Origin: Flavobacterium sp. ASV13 | GTDB lineage: Bacteria > Bacteroidota > Bacteroidia > Flavobacteriales > Flavobacteriaceae | Direction: 5' to 3' | Assembly: GCF_000745775.1 (NCBI RefSeq) | Contig: NZ_JQJY01000005.1 | Coordinates: 1-64,000, forward strand | Length of the DNA stretch: 64,000 nucleotides | In this document: positions 1 to 9,133 of the stretch, piece by piece | How positions within the stretch are numbered: the stretch's first letter is position 1 | Layout of the letters: every line of letters begins with the position of its first letter | Program-made: the position numbers and the translations under genes | The notes under the pieces: model-generated | Told to the model about the DNA's origin: nothing | Database searches by the model: none | The model's input: only the letters and a program-made list of their open reading frames with translations

Positions 1-8
1 AGCGGGTG

Positions 9-39
9 CAAAACTAAAACTTCTTTTTGTTTCTCGCAA
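9..39 (-). promoter_or_regulatory. Leftward promoter P1
   Basis: On the minus strand TTG (37-39) is followed after 20 bp by TAGTTTTG (9-16), a match to the Bacteroidetes TTG-N17-23-TAnnTTTG promoter, then CACCCGC at the start site. It is closest to the left edge and its target is outside the window. Confidence 0.6.
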
Positions 40-132
40 GAAAAATTTAAAAAAATTTGAAACTTTTTTTTCGTCTCATATTCTAAACTTTCCTCCCAAT
101 CTCTCAATGAACTTTCCCTGTTTTGCGGGGTG

Positions 133-163
133 CAAATGTAAAAACCACTTTCAAATCTCACAA
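133..163 (-). promoter_or_regulatory. Leftward promoter P2
   Basis: Minus-strand TTG (161-163), 20 bp, TACATTTG (133-140), then CACCCCGC. It is the second copy of the tandem unit and the best match of the three to the consensus. Confidence 0.65.
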
Positions 164-253
164 GCTTTTCGAAATCTTTTTTTGAAAAAAATTTTCAGTT
201 TAAATCGTCTCGCTTGCCAGTATTTCAGTGAACGTCTTTCGTTGTTGCGGGTG

Positions 254-283
254 CAAAAGTAGAACCTTTATTCAGTTATACAA
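254..283 (-). promoter_or_regulatory. Leftward promoter P3
   Basis: Minus-strand TTG (281-283), 19 bp, TACTTTTG (254-261), then CACCCGC. It is the distal member of the triple promoter. Confidence 0.6.
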
Positions 284-600
284 GCTTTTTCCATGTGTTT
301 TTTTCATCTTTTTTTGCCCTTTTTCTTAACTCGCTGATAACAGATTCTTTACAATCCAAAAATTTTTACCCATCTGTAGCCTTTTTCTGAATCAAGGTGC
401 GGTTTTGATTCTTTTCGGCACTTTTCTGTTATCCGTTTTGTTGAATTTTTAGTCTTCGCCACGCTTTTTTGATAAGAAAACAGGATTTTGAAATGGATTC
501 TCCGGCGGTTTTGACCCCGGAAAGACAGCAAAGCATTAGATTTTCTCTATTCAAGGTCCTCTTTGGTGTTTTATTTCGGGGGATTTCTTCTGAAAACAAC

Positions 601-684
601 TGCCATAGCCCCGATAGAAGCGGAAATCCTTTTGCTTTTTTCTTTAAAAAGCAAAAGATTGAAGCGGATAGCGGGAAACAGCTC
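601..684 (-). repeat. Structured intergenic repeat with central hairpin
   Basis: The stretch between the leftward promoters and thrS (about 300-870) has no convincing gene. Within it, 601-684 contains a long stem: AATCCTTTTGCTTTTT at 626-641 pairs with AAAAAGCAAAAGATT at 646-660, with one bulged C. The stem is bracketed by direct GAAGCGGA repeats (618-625 and 661-667). From memory, similar elements are common between flavobacterial genes, but I cannot name the family. It could be a REP-like element or a small RNA. Confidence 0.45.
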
Positions 685-876
685 CTTATATACAATCCAA
701 AATTCGGGTTTTCTACTCTTACTATATAGTATAGCTTTCTATATACATATATATGTATAGAAAAAAACAAACCCGACAGGTTTTGAATTTCTATCGACTT
801 GTACAAACAAAATCTACTATTATATGTGGTAATCATTTTATACATATATATAATAGAGCAATCTTCTCAATATATA

Positions 877-907
877 TTGTATGTATTTTTGTAATCATGT
901 ATATTTG
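877..907 (+). promoter_or_regulatory. thrS promoter
   Basis: TTG at 877-879, 20 bp, TATATTTG at 900-907, an exact match to the Bacteroidetes housekeeping promoter. The expected start near 912 leaves a leader of only about 16 nt before the thrS ATG at 928, so there is no room for a T-box or attenuator. Confidence 0.7.
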
Positions 908-927
908 CATTCACAAAATTATAAACA

Positions 928-2874
928 ATGATCAAGATTACTTTACCCGATGGGTCAATTAGAGAGTTCGCTCAAGGCGTAACTCCAATGGAGGTCGCTA
1001 AAAACATTAGCGAAGGTTTTGCACGAAATGTCATTTCTGCATCTTTTAATGGTACAACTATTGAAACCGAAACTCCATTGACGACCGATGGTAATCTTAT
1101 ATTATATACTTGGAATGATGCTGAAGGAAAAAAAGCCTTCTGGCATTCGACTTCACACGTAATGGCGCAAGCTCTTGAGGAATTATACCCAGGAATTAAA
1201 TTAACACTTGGACCTGCGATTGCTAATGGCTTCTATTATGATGTTGATTTTGAAGATCAGAAAATTTCTGAAGCAGACTTTAAAAAGATTGAAGACCGTA
1301 TTCTTGAAATTTCAAGAGGAAAATACGATTTCAAAATGCGTCCTGTAACTAAAGCCGAAGCTTTAGAAATGTATAAAGATAACGTTTACAAAACTGAATT
1401 GATTTCGAATTTAGAAGACGGAACTATTACTTTTTGCGATCATGCAACTTTTACTGATTTATGCCGTGGAGGACATATTCCTAATACCGGAATCATCAAA
1501 GCCGTAAAAATCATGAGTGTTGCTGGTGCTTATTGGAGAGGTGATGAAAAGAACAAACAGTTAACTCGTGTTTACGGAACATCTTTCCCTAAACAAAAAG
1601 ACTTAACTGAATATCTTGAACTTCTTGAAGAAGCAAAACGCCGTGACCACCGTAAATTAGGAAAGGAATTAGAATTATTCGCTTTCTCTCAAAAAGTTGG
1701 TCAAGGTTTACCGTTATGGTTACCAAAAGGTGCTGCACTTAGAGAACGTTTAGAGCAATTCTTAAAGAGAGCTCAAAAGAAAGCAGGTTACGAACAAGTT
1801 GTGAGTCCACATATTGGTCAAAAAGAACTTTATGTAACTTCTGGTCACTATGCAAAATATGGCGCTGATAGTTTTCAGCCAATTCATACTCCAGCAGAAG
1901 GTGAAGAGTTTTTATTGAAACCAATGAACTGTCCTCACCACTGTGAGATTTATAATGTTCGTCCTTGGTCTTATAAAGACTTGCCAAAACGTTATGCTGA
2001 ATTTGGTACTGTATATAGATATGAGCAATCTGGCGAATTACACGGTTTAACTCGTGTTAGAGGATTTACTCAGGATGATGCGCATATTTTCTGTACTCCA
2101 GAACAATTAGACGAAGAGTTTAAAAAAGTAATTGACCTTGTATTATATGTATTTGGCTCATTAGGTTTTGAAAACTTTACAGCTCAAATTTCTTTGAGAG
2201 ATCAAGAAAACAGAGAAAAGTATATTGGTACTGACGAAAATTGGGAAAAAGCTGAAAATGCTATTATCAACGCAGCAAGAGATAAAGGTCTTAATACTGT
2301 TGTTGAATATGGTGAAGCAGCGTTCTATGGTCCGAAACTGGATTTCATGGTAAAAGATGCTTTAGGAAGACAATGGCAATTAGGAACAATACAGGTAGAT
2401 TACAACTTGCCTGAGCGTTTTGATTTGACTTACAAAGGCGCTGATAATGAATTACATCGACCAGTTATGATTCACAGAGCTCCTTTTGGATCTATGGAAC
2501 GATTTATAGCAATTTTACTAGAACACACTGCAGGAAATTTCCCACTTTGGTTGATGCCTGAACAGGCTATAATCTTGTCTTTGAGCGAGAAATACGAAAA
2601 TTATGCTAAAAAAGTTTTAGATTTGCTAGAAAATCACGAAATTCGCGCCCTAATTGACAATCGAAACGAGACAATTGGCAAGAAAATTAGGGATGCAGAA
2701 ATGCAAAAAATCCCATTTATGCTGATTGTAGGCGAAGAAGAAGAGAAAAACGGCACTATTTCTATTCGTCGCCACGGACAAGAAGGAAAAGGTAACATTA
2801 CAGTTTCTATCGAAGAATTTGCTTCGATTGTAAACGAAGAAATAAAAAAGACATTAAAAGTTTTTACAGTTTAA
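928..2874 (+). CDS. thrS: Threonyl-tRNA synthetase
   Basis: A 648-residue class II synthetase that charges tRNA-Thr in the cytoplasm. It has an N-terminal TGS domain (about 1-62), the editing domain with the HSTSH motif and the later CRGGH segment, the catalytic core with motif 2 ([12 protein letters not shown]) and motif 3 ([11 protein letters not shown]), and a C-terminal anticodon-binding domain. The three expected zinc ligands in the active site are visible as C335, H386 and H516. Length matches full-size bacterial ThrRS. It heads the conserved thrS-infC-rpmI-rplT block and has its own promoter just upstream. Confidence 0.98.
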   Translation: MIKITLPDGSIREFAQGVTPMEVAKNISEGFARNVISASFNGTTIETETPLTTDGNLILYTWNDAEGKKAFWHSTSHVMAQALEELYPGIKLTLGPAIANGFYYDVDFEDQKISEADFKKIEDRILEISRGKYDFKMRPVTKAEALEMYKDNVYKTELISNLEDGTITFCDHATFTDLCRGGHIPNTGIIKAVKIMSVAGAYWRGDEKNKQLTRVYGTSFPKQKDLTEYLELLEEAKRRDHRKLGKELELFAFSQKVGQGLPLWLPKGAALRERLEQFLKRAQKKAGYEQVVSPHIGQKELYVTSGHYAKYGADSFQPIHTPAEGEEFLLKPMNCPHHCEIYNVRPWSYKDLPKRYAEFGTVYRYEQSGELHGLTRVRGFTQDDAHIFCTPEQLDEEFKKVIDLVLYVFGSLGFENFTAQISLRDQENREKYIGTDENWEKAENAIINAARDKGLNTVVEYGEAAFYGPKLDFMVKDALGRQWQLGTIQVDYNLPERFDLTYKGADNELHRPVMIHRAPFGSMERFIAILLEHTAGNFPLWLMPEQAIILSLSEKYENYAKKVLDLLENHEIRALIDNRNETIGKKIRDAEMQKIPFMLIVGEEEEKNGTISIRRHGQEGKGNITVSIEEFASIVNEEIKKTLKVFTV

Positions 2875-2890
2875 CTTAAATTATAAAGTC

Positions 2891-3448
2891 ATAGCAATAA
2901 GAAGCAACAGAGGTTTTCAACCTCGAGTAGAAAAAAAGGACGCACACAGGATAAATAACAATATCCGTGGTGTACAAGAAGTAAGACTAGTGGGTGAAAA
3001 CATCGAACCAGGTGTTTTTAAACTTGCAGATGCTTTGCGATTAGCAGATCAGTTCGAATTAGATTTGGTTGAAATTTCACCAAATGCTGAGCCACCGGTT
3101 TGTAAAATCATGGATTACAAGAAATTTGTTTACGAACAAAAGAAACGTGATAAAGCTCTAAAAGCTAAGTCAACTCAGGTTGTAGTAAAAGAAATTCGTT
3201 TTGGTCCTCAAACAGATGAGCATGATTATGAATTTAAAAGAAAGAATGCTGAAAAGTTCCTTAAAGAAGGCGCTAAATTAAAAGCTTTCGTATTCTTTAA
3301 AGGACGTTCTATCATCTATAAAGATCAAGGGCAAATTTTATTATTGCGTTTGGCTACGGATTTGGAAGAACATGGTAAAGTTGAAGCGATGCCAGTTTTG
3401 GAAGGAAAGAGAATGATTATGTTCATTGCTCCTAAGAAAAAGAAATAA
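2891..3448 (+). CDS. infC: Translation initiation factor IF-3 (non-ATG start)
   Basis: IF-3 binds the 30S subunit and checks start-codon pairing. The conserved middle and C-terminal parts are clear ([32 protein letters not shown]). The first ordinary start is GTG at 2990, which would remove the conserved N-terminal segment [17 protein letters not shown] encoded in frame upstream. The open frame upstream has no ATG, GTG or TTG, but has ATA at 2891 and 2897, just after thrS. I therefore place the start at an AUA codon (2891, or 2897), giving about 185 residues, the family norm. E. coli infC starts at AUU and is autoregulated by IF-3 through it, so the same logic may apply here. Confidence 0.9.
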   Translation: MAIRSNRGFQPRVEKKDAHRINNNIRGVQEVRLVGENIEPGVFKLADALRLADQFELDLVEISPNAEPPVCKIMDYKKFVYEQKKRDKALKAKSTQVVVKEIRFGPQTDEHDYEFKRKNAEKFLKEGAKLKAFVFFKGRSIIYKDQGQILLLRLATDLEEHGKVEAMPVLEGKRMIMFIAPKKKK

Positions 3449-3523
3449 GTCTTAAAGTAAAAAGTCTTAAAGTCGAAAGTCATAAACTGACTTTTGACTT
3501 TTGACTTTCAAATTTTTTGACTC
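3449..3523 (+). repeat. Heptad-word hairpin array after infC
   Basis: The gap between infC and rpmI starts with AGTCTTAAAGT-type words and continues with three exact tandem TGACTTT heptads (3488-3508). The two halves are complementary (AAAGTC against GACTTT), so the RNA would fold into a hairpin between two translation genes. It may act as a processing or attenuation site. Confidence 0.55.
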
Positions 3524-3564
3524 AAGATATAAGTAAGTAAGAATAAATTAAAACACTAGGAAAA

Positions 3565-3762
3565 ATGCCTAAAATGAAAACTAAATCTAGCGCTAAGAAA
3601 CGTTTTAAAGTTACTGGTTCTGGAAAGATTAAAAGAAAGCATGCTTTTAAAAGTCACATCTTGACTAAAAAATCTAAAAAACGTAAATTAGCTTTGACAC
3701 ACTCAGCGCTAGTTCACTCAACAGATATGAAAAGCATCAAACAACAATTAAGAATTATCTAA
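3565..3762 (+). CDS. rpmI: 50S ribosomal protein L35
   Basis: A 65-residue, very basic protein of the large ribosomal subunit ([20 protein letters not shown] start and [11 protein letters not shown] motif are diagnostic). It lies between infC and rplT in the usual order. The length equals the family standard. Confidence 0.97.
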   Translation: MPKMKTKSSAKKRFKVTGSGKIKRKHAFKSHILTKKSKKRKLALTHSALVHSTDMKSIKQQLRII

Positions 3763-3863
3763 TAATTCTTTAGGTTAAAAAATTATTTATATAACCTTGG
3801 AGTATGGCCATTAAGTTCCTTTGATTCAATTCAGGACGCCTGCTACAAAAACACATTAAAATT

Positions 3864-4208
3864 ATGCCAAGATCGGTAAATTCAGTTGCTAAAAGAGCAA
3901 GAAGAAAAAAAATAATGAAGCAAGCCAAAGGTTTCTTTGGAAGACGTAAAAACGTTTGGACAGTTGCTAAGAATGCAGTAGAGAAAGCAATGTGCTACGC
4001 TTACCGCGATAGAAAACAAAACAAAAGAAATTTCCGTTCATTATGGATTCAACGTATCAACGCTGGAGCTAGATTAGAAGGAATGTCTTATTCTCAATTC
4101 ATGGGGAAAGTTAAAGCTAATGGAATCGAATTGAACCGTAAAGTTCTTGCAGATTTAGCTATGAACCACCCAGAAGCTTTCAAAGCTATTCTTAATAAAG
4201 TAAAATAA
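3864..4208 (+). CDS. rplT: 50S ribosomal protein L20
   Basis: A 114-residue basic protein needed for early assembly of the 50S subunit. The N-terminal [16 protein letters not shown] extension and the [15 protein letters not shown] core identify it. A 101-bp gap separates it from rpmI; I see no clear L20-binding mimic there. The operon ends at the hairpin terminator at 4251. Confidence 0.97.
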   Translation: MPRSVNSVAKRARRKKIMKQAKGFFGRRKNVWTVAKNAVEKAMCYAYRDRKQNKRNFRSLWIQRINAGARLEGMSYSQFMGKVKANGIELNRKVLADLAMNHPEAFKAILNKVK

Positions 4209-4250
4209 AACGTTTTATAAACTCAATTTAAGATTACTTACTTATTATAG

Positions 4251-4283
4251 AAAAACCATTCGTTAACGCGAATGGTTTTTTGT
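4251..4283 (+). terminator. Terminator of the thrS-rplT operon
   Basis: AAAACCATTCG pairs with CGAATGGTTTT around a short TTAACG loop, followed by a run of T. Confidence 0.85.
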
Positions 4284-4358
4284 TTTGTACAACTTTCAAA
4301 TATACCCTTTATACAAAATAAAATTAAAAAGTAACTTTGCACAAACCAAGCTAGTATT

Positions 4359-4931
4359 ATGTACAAACCACTTTTTGATCATATTGGAAAATTCATTGTT
4401 TTAGAACCTTCAGAAATTGATAAATTAGAATCGGCCCTTACTCTTTCTAAAATTAAAAAGAAAGAGCATGTATTAGAAGAAGGTCAAATTTGCAACACCA
4501 TCTATTTTATAATTAAAGGCTGCATGAGGCAATATATTATCAACTCGAAAGGCGCGGAACAAACATTGCAATTTGGCATCGAAAACTGGTGGATTACAGA
4601 TTATCTGAGTTACCACAATCATATTCCATCCAGCTTTTATTTACAGGCAGTAGAAAACACAGAGGTTATTGCAATTGAGAAGACTGTCTTGGAAACACTT
4701 TTAATTGAAATTCCAAGTCTGGAGCGATACTTTAGAATTGTATCTCAAAAAACATTTGGTGCAATGCAAATGCGAATTAAATTCTTATTCACTATGTCGG
4801 CTGAAGAAAGGTATCATCATTTTAACGATCATTTCCCAGAATTTGTTCAACGCGTTCCTCAATACATGATCGCATCTTATTTAGATTTTTCAGCAGAGTT
4901 TATGAGTAAAATTAGGGCAGGAAAAGTCTGA
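4359..4931 (+). CDS. Crp/Fnr family transcription regulator
   Basis: A 190-residue regulator with a cyclic-nucleotide-binding-like beta-roll (about 20-115; GQICNTIYFIIKGCMRQY) and a C-terminal helix-turn-helix (VPQYMIASYLDFSAEFMSKI). It belongs to the flavobacterial Crp/Fnr group in which the effector is usually unknown. A TAACTTTG -7 box lies at 4332-4339. The AhpD-like gene 79 bp downstream is the likely target or operon partner, which suggests a redox or electrophile response; that is inference from context. Confidence 0.85.
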   Translation: MYKPLFDHIGKFIVLEPSEIDKLESALTLSKIKKKEHVLEEGQICNTIYFIIKGCMRQYIINSKGAEQTLQFGIENWWITDYLSYHNHIPSSFYLQAVENTEVIAIEKTVLETLLIEIPSLERYFRIVSQKTFGAMQMRIKFLFTMSAEERYHHFNDHFPEFVQRVPQYMIASYLDFSAEFMSKIRAGKV

Positions 4932-5010
4932 TTCGACTTTCTTGAAGTAGTTCAAGTTTTTACAAGCATACATTACTGACCTTTGTAATGAACTTTTAAA
5001 ACATATAAAA

Positions 5011-5445
5011 ATGAAATCAAGAATCGTTATCCCGCAAGTTGCCACTGAAGCTTACCAAGCCATGTTAGGCCTAGAAAAATATATTGCTTCTACTTCCCTA
5101 TTTCCAGTACACAAGGAGTTAATCAAAATTAGAGCATCGCAAATCAACGGCTGTGCTTACTGTATAAACATGCATACAGCAGATGCAAGAAAATTAGGCG
5201 TAACAGAACAACGTATTTATTTGTTAAGTGCTTGGCGCGAAGCTGATTTTTACAGTGAAGAAGAAAAAGCAATATTGGCACTTACTGAAGAAATAACTTT
5301 AATTAGCAATCATGTTTCAGAAGAAGTATATCAAAATGCTGCAAAATTATTCGACGAAAAATATCTAGCTGAAATCATTTTAGCCATTATTACAATTAAT
5401 GCCTGGAACAGAATTGGAATTGCTACCGGAATGAGGGCAGAATAA
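5011..5445 (+). CDS. Carboxymuconolactone decarboxylase / AhpD-like protein
   Basis: A 144-residue cytoplasmic alpha-helical protein of the AhpD-like superfamily. The redox motif CAYCINMHTADA (CxxC followed by H) is intact near residues 50-61, which supports peroxidase-type or thiol redox activity rather than decarboxylation. It follows the Crp-type regulator in the same direction, an arrangement often seen in flavobacteria. Confidence 0.88.
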   Translation: MKSRIVIPQVATEAYQAMLGLEKYIASTSLFPVHKELIKIRASQINGCAYCINMHTADARKLGVTEQRIYLLSAWREADFYSEEEKAILALTEEITLISNHVSEEVYQNAAKLFDEKYLAEIILAIITINAWNRIGIATGMRAE

Positions 5446-5581
5446 TTTTATAAAGATAAATTTTACAACAAATTCACGCGTACACACCCTTCTATTGAAG
5501 GGTATGTTTGTATATGCCTGTAAATGAGATTCCGAAATTTATTTTTTTCAAACTAATACAAAATACCGTATTTATACGTGG

Positions 5582-5609
5582 TTGTAAGAAATATAATTTT
5601 CTATTTTTG
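5582..5609 (+). promoter_or_regulatory. Promoter of the tandem kinase operon
   Basis: TTG at 5582-5584, 17 bp, TATTTTTG at 5602-5609. The ATG of the first kinase is at 5614, so the expected transcription start falls on or next to the start codon and the message may be leaderless. Confidence 0.6.
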
Positions 5610-5613
5610 GCGC

Positions 5614-7335
5614 ATGGTTACAAAAAGAATACGATTTTCTTGGCCTATTTTGTCTCTTCTTCTGTTGTTTTTTGCCTGTCAGAAGAAAAAAAATAATACA
5701 GAGAAAATCACAAACAATAAGGTCGAAATAGAAAAGATAATTAATGCTGCTGATTTATTTTATAAGAATAAACAGCTCGATAGCGCATTTTATCTTTACA
5801 ATAAAGCAAGAGCAAACTGTAACCCAAATAAAGATGCTAAAAGCTATGTCTACTGCATGTATTACATGGCCGAAATTCAACAGGACCATGAAGACTTTAT
5901 TGGAAGCACTATAACCGCAACAGAAACATTTCCTTTTTTAAATAAAATTACTGATTCTGAATATGTATGGAATATCTATAGCGTTTTAGGCAGAAATTAT
6001 TATTATACTTATGACTACCCAAATGCTATTTATTATTATTCGAAAGCATTTATTTTAAAAAGCAATCGAATCAATAAACTTGAAGCAGAAAATAACATCG
6101 CCGTTATTTATATAAAACAACAAAAATTCAATAAAGCCCTGCGAATTTTTCTTTCAATAAGTAAAGAAAAAATTATACAACAAAACCCCGCATATTATTC
6201 AAAAATACTCGATTATATTGGGCATTGCTATTATAGACTTAAGGATCCTAGAGCATTGTCTTATTTTCAAAAAAGTATTGAAATAAAATCTGAAGCAAAA
6301 GATCAAGATGGCCTGGGCCGAACTTATTATAATCTTGCTGACTATTATGAAAAAGACAATGCAGCTTTATCAATGAAATATGCAAAATTAAGTTATGAAA
6401 ATTTCACTTCGGCCGGCAATATTGATGATTGTTTACTTGCACTGAAATTGATTATAAATAATAGCTCAGATATAGAGACAAAGAAAAATACACTTATATA
6501 TATAAAATTAGTAGATAGTATTTATGAAGTCAGACAAAAAGCAAAAAATAAATTTGCAAAAATTAAATATGATTCTAAAAAAGAAAAAATAGAAAACTTA
6601 AAACTAAAAGCTCAAAAAATTAAAAATGAGCTTCAAATAGAAAAACAGGAAAGAAGAAATATCATTTCATATGTCATAATCATAGTAGCATTATGCCTTA
6701 TTATCTTTCTTTATTTTTATTTAACCGCACGAGCAAATCGTGAAAAAATTGAAGCAACTTATCAGAGTGAAACTAGAATGTCTAAAAAATTACATGATGA
6801 ATTAGCTAATGATGTCTATCATGCTATGGCATTTATAGAAAACAAAAATCTTTCTGCTGAAGAAAACAGTACTCATTTATTAAAAAAGATAGATGATATT
6901 TATTCCCGAACGCGAAATATTTCAAAGGAAAATAATCCCGTTTTGAGCGATCAGAATTTTACTGTTCAGCTTAAAGAAATGATTTCGAGATTCAACACCA
7001 CTAATGTAAATCTTCTACTAAATGGTTTGGACACAATTTCGTGGAATAAAGTCGATAAAATAAAAAAAATATCAGTTTACAGAGCTATACAGGAATTACT
7101 TGTAAACATGAAAAAACATAGCGAGGCCAGCTTAGTTGCAATAACTTTTAAAGAAAAAGACAATACTATTATAATCAATTATACTGATAATGGGAAAGGA
7201 ATAGATACAAGCAAAATGATTTTGAAAAACGGCTTGCACAATATGGAAAATCGAATTCATAGTATTCAAGGCGAAATCGATATTCATTCAGAGTTTGGAA
7301 AAGGCTTTAAAGTTCTAATTAAATTCCCATTATGA
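5614..7335 (+). CDS. TPR-containing sensor histidine kinase (lipoprotein-type N-terminus)
   Basis: A 573-residue kinase. ATG at 5614 is preferred over the in-frame GTG at 5578 because the promoter -7 box lies between them. The N-terminus is a lipoprotein-like signal (LSLLLLFFAC), followed by TPR-type helical repeats (about 40-280), a coiled coil, one membrane helix (about 350-370), a HisKA_3 dimerisation helix with H394 in KKLHDELAND, and an ATPase domain with N box (QELLVNMKKHS), G1 (DNGKGI) and G2 (NGLHNMENRI). It should phosphorylate the regulator at 9134. The stop overlaps the start of the next kinase by 4 nt. Confidence 0.88.
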   Translation: MVTKRIRFSWPILSLLLLFFACQKKKNNTEKITNNKVEIEKIINAADLFYKNKQLDSAFYLYNKARANCNPNKDAKSYVYCMYYMAEIQQDHEDFIGSTITATETFPFLNKITDSEYVWNIYSVLGRNYYYTYDYPNAIYYYSKAFILKSNRINKLEAENNIAVIYIKQQKFNKALRIFLSISKEKIIQQNPAYYSKILDYIGHCYYRLKDPRALSYFQKSIEIKSEAKDQDGLGRTYYNLADYYEKDNAALSMKYAKLSYENFTSAGNIDDCLLALKLIINNSSDIETKKNTLIYIKLVDSIYEVRQKAKNKFAKIKYDSKKEKIENLKLKAQKIKNELQIEKQERRNIISYVIIIVALCLIIFLYFYLTARANREKIEATYQSETRMSKKLHDELANDVYHAMAFIENKNLSAEENSTHLLKKIDDIYSRTRNISKENNPVLSDQNFTVQLKEMISRFNTTNVNLLLNGLDTISWNKVDKIKKISVYRAIQELLVNMKKHSEASLVAITFKEKDNTIIINYTDNGKGIDTSKMILKNGLHNMENRIHSIQGEIDIHSEFGKGFKVLIKFPL

Positions 7336-9122
7336 TGATTAAGAACTTAATTCGTTTTTTTTACAAAAAACTCGTTGTTTTTTACTTGCTATTCTTTTCT
7401 ATCGTATTGGCAACAATTTTTTCTATACAATTTTCTCAGGCAAAAAACCTGCAGATAAAATACATCAAAAAAGACCGTACAGCCGAAATAAAACAAATGC
7501 AAGAAAAAGCATTTACTTTTTTTAATTCAGGAAAACATGATAGCGCATTTTTTTATTTCAATAAAACACAGCTATTATGTGAACCAAAAACTGATTATGC
7601 AGATTATTATGTTGAATCATTAAACTATATGGTAGAAATATTGCAGCGATATGGCAATTATTACGAAGCAGAAACTACACTTATAAAAGCATTTCCCTAC
7701 TTAGAAAAAACAACCAATATAAAATATGCTGTTAATGCTTATACATTTATGGGCTATAACTATTTGTTTACATATGATTACGAAAAGGCATTATATTACC
7801 ATAAAAAGGCATTAAAAAAAGCAGTATCCACCTTTAGAAAATCACGAATATTGTCTGAAATTGCATTTGTCTACATGCAACAAAAAAAATATCAAGAGGC
7901 TATAAATTTATTAGAACCAATAGTTAAATATAAAATTGAAGATAAAATAACCCCTTCAAAGACAAATTATCAACGTGCAGCTATTTTATATAATCTAGGA
8001 CTTTCCTATTTATATCTTGGAAATCATAAAGAACAAGCATTAAAATGTTTTAACGAAAGCCTAAAAATAACACTAACACTGAAAGATGATTATGAACTAA
8101 TTGGCAGTTATCATTCTTTTTATAAATATTATGAAAAGTACAACAATCCAAAGCTGAAAAAAATTAATGCCGAGAAAGCCTACTATTGCGCAAAAAGAGC
8201 AAAATCCTCGACAAATGAAATTAATATGTTGGCCCAACTTATTGAGGCTGATGATGCCAAAAATTCAAAAAAACACTGGAAAGTTTACATTAGAAAGAGT
8301 GACAGTCTTATTGTAAGCAGAAAAAAAGCAAAAAATCAATTTGCTGATATTATATACAATTCAAAGAAAGATAAAGAAGAAAATCTAGAATTAAAAAATC
8401 AAAAAGCAGAAAAAGAACTACAATTAGAAAGACAAAAAAACCGTAATATCATTTTATATATTTCTATAGTCTTTGTTCTTTCAGCATTCCTATTTTTATT
8501 TTTACATCTTTTCAAAAAAAGTAAAAAAGAAAAAAACGAAGCTATCTATATAAGTGAAGCCAGAATTTCTAAAAAATTAGATACTGAACTGGCTAACGAT
8601 TTGTATCAAACTTTAATCCTCATCAAAAAAGGAAATCTGGAACAAAATGAAAATAAAGATCAGCTTTTAAATAACCTTGAAAATATATATTCAAAAACTA
8701 GAAACATTTCTAAAGAAAACAGCTTTATTACCACTGATGAAAATTATGTTTTTGAATTAAAAGAAATGATTTCAGGTTTTAAAACCGAAAAAGTGACCAT
8801 TCTACTTCAAGGTTTTGATGTCGTTCGTTGGAACCAAATTGAAAAAAACAAAAAAATAATGCTCTATAGAGTACTTCAGGAAATGTTTCGTAACATGAAA
8901 AAACACAGCGAAGCAAGCTTAGTTAGTGTTACATTAAAAATATCGAATAGCCTCTTAACTGTTTTATATGCTGATAATGGTGTTGGAACAACAAATAATC
9001 CTCTAATTCTTAAAAATGGTCTTCAAAATGTGGAAAACCGTATAAAAACTATAAAAGGAACTATTACTTTTGATAAAAATTCTGACAAAGGTTTTAAAGT
9101 AAGTTTTACATTCCCAATTTAA
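7332..9122 (+). CDS. TPR-containing histidine-kinase homologue lacking the phospho-acceptor His
   Basis: A 596-residue paralogue of the preceding kinase with the same order: signal or membrane helix near residues 15-35, TPR region, coiled coil, membrane helix near 375-395, HisKA_3 helix and ATPase domain. The ATP-binding boxes are kept (QEMFRNMKKHS, DNGVGT, NGLQNVENRI). The position of the phospho-acceptor His is Asp (D417, in KKLDTELAND), so it cannot autophosphorylate by the usual route. It may be the partner of a heterodimer with the first kinase, or a phosphatase or ligand-sensing subunit. Four-base overlap with the upstream gene indicates coupled translation. Confidence 0.87.
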   Translation: MMIKNLIRFFYKKLVVFYLLFFSIVLATIFSIQFSQAKNLQIKYIKKDRTAEIKQMQEKAFTFFNSGKHDSAFFYFNKTQLLCEPKTDYADYYVESLNYMVEILQRYGNYYEAETTLIKAFPYLEKTTNIKYAVNAYTFMGYNYLFTYDYEKALYYHKKALKKAVSTFRKSRILSEIAFVYMQQKKYQEAINLLEPIVKYKIEDKITPSKTNYQRAAILYNLGLSYLYLGNHKEQALKCFNESLKITLTLKDDYELIGSYHSFYKYYEKYNNPKLKKINAEKAYYCAKRAKSSTNEINMLAQLIEADDAKNSKKHWKVYIRKSDSLIVSRKKAKNQFADIIYNSKKDKEENLELKNQKAEKELQLERQKNRNIILYISIVFVLSAFLFLFLHLFKKSKKEKNEAIYISEARISKKLDTELANDLYQTLILIKKGNLEQNENKDQLLNNLENIYSKTRNISKENSFITTDENYVFELKEMISGFKTEKVTILLQGFDVVRWNQIEKNKKIMLYRVLQEMFRNMKKHSEASLVSVTLKISNSLLTVLYADNGVGTTNNPLILKNGLQNVENRIKTIKGTITFDKNSDKGFKVSFTFPI

Positions 9123-9133
9123 AAGAAAATTAT

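Larger units (their letters stand above)
1..290 (-). repeat. Three tandem copies of a ~122-bp promoter-bearing unit
   Basis: Three units start near positions 2, 125 and 247. Each contains GCGGG(G)TGCAAA followed by an A-rich tract, a T-rich tract and a (G)CAAG box, and the stretches before units two and three also match (TCAATGAAC and TCAGTGAAC). Read leftwards each unit is a full Bacteroidetes promoter. The start-site sequence TTTGCACCCGC is the same as that of the tRNA-Lys promoter at 28114. Whatever lies left of the window is therefore probably a strongly expressed gene, plausibly rRNA or tRNA. Confidence 0.75.

Noticed and set aside
469..729. Open frames of 60-140 codons on both strands in the 350-850 region
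   Set aside because: They overlap each other on opposite strands and run through a structured repeat (601-684) with no protein-like composition; the region reads better as promoters plus a repeat.
736..763. A+T-rich palindrome TTTCTATATACATATATATGTATAGAAA region as terminator or operator
   Set aside because: It is only A and T rich dyad DNA with a 2-bp bulge; such palindromes are expected by chance here.
2990..3448. GTG at 2990 as the infC start
   Set aside because: It would remove the conserved N-terminal segment of IF-3 that is encoded in frame upstream.
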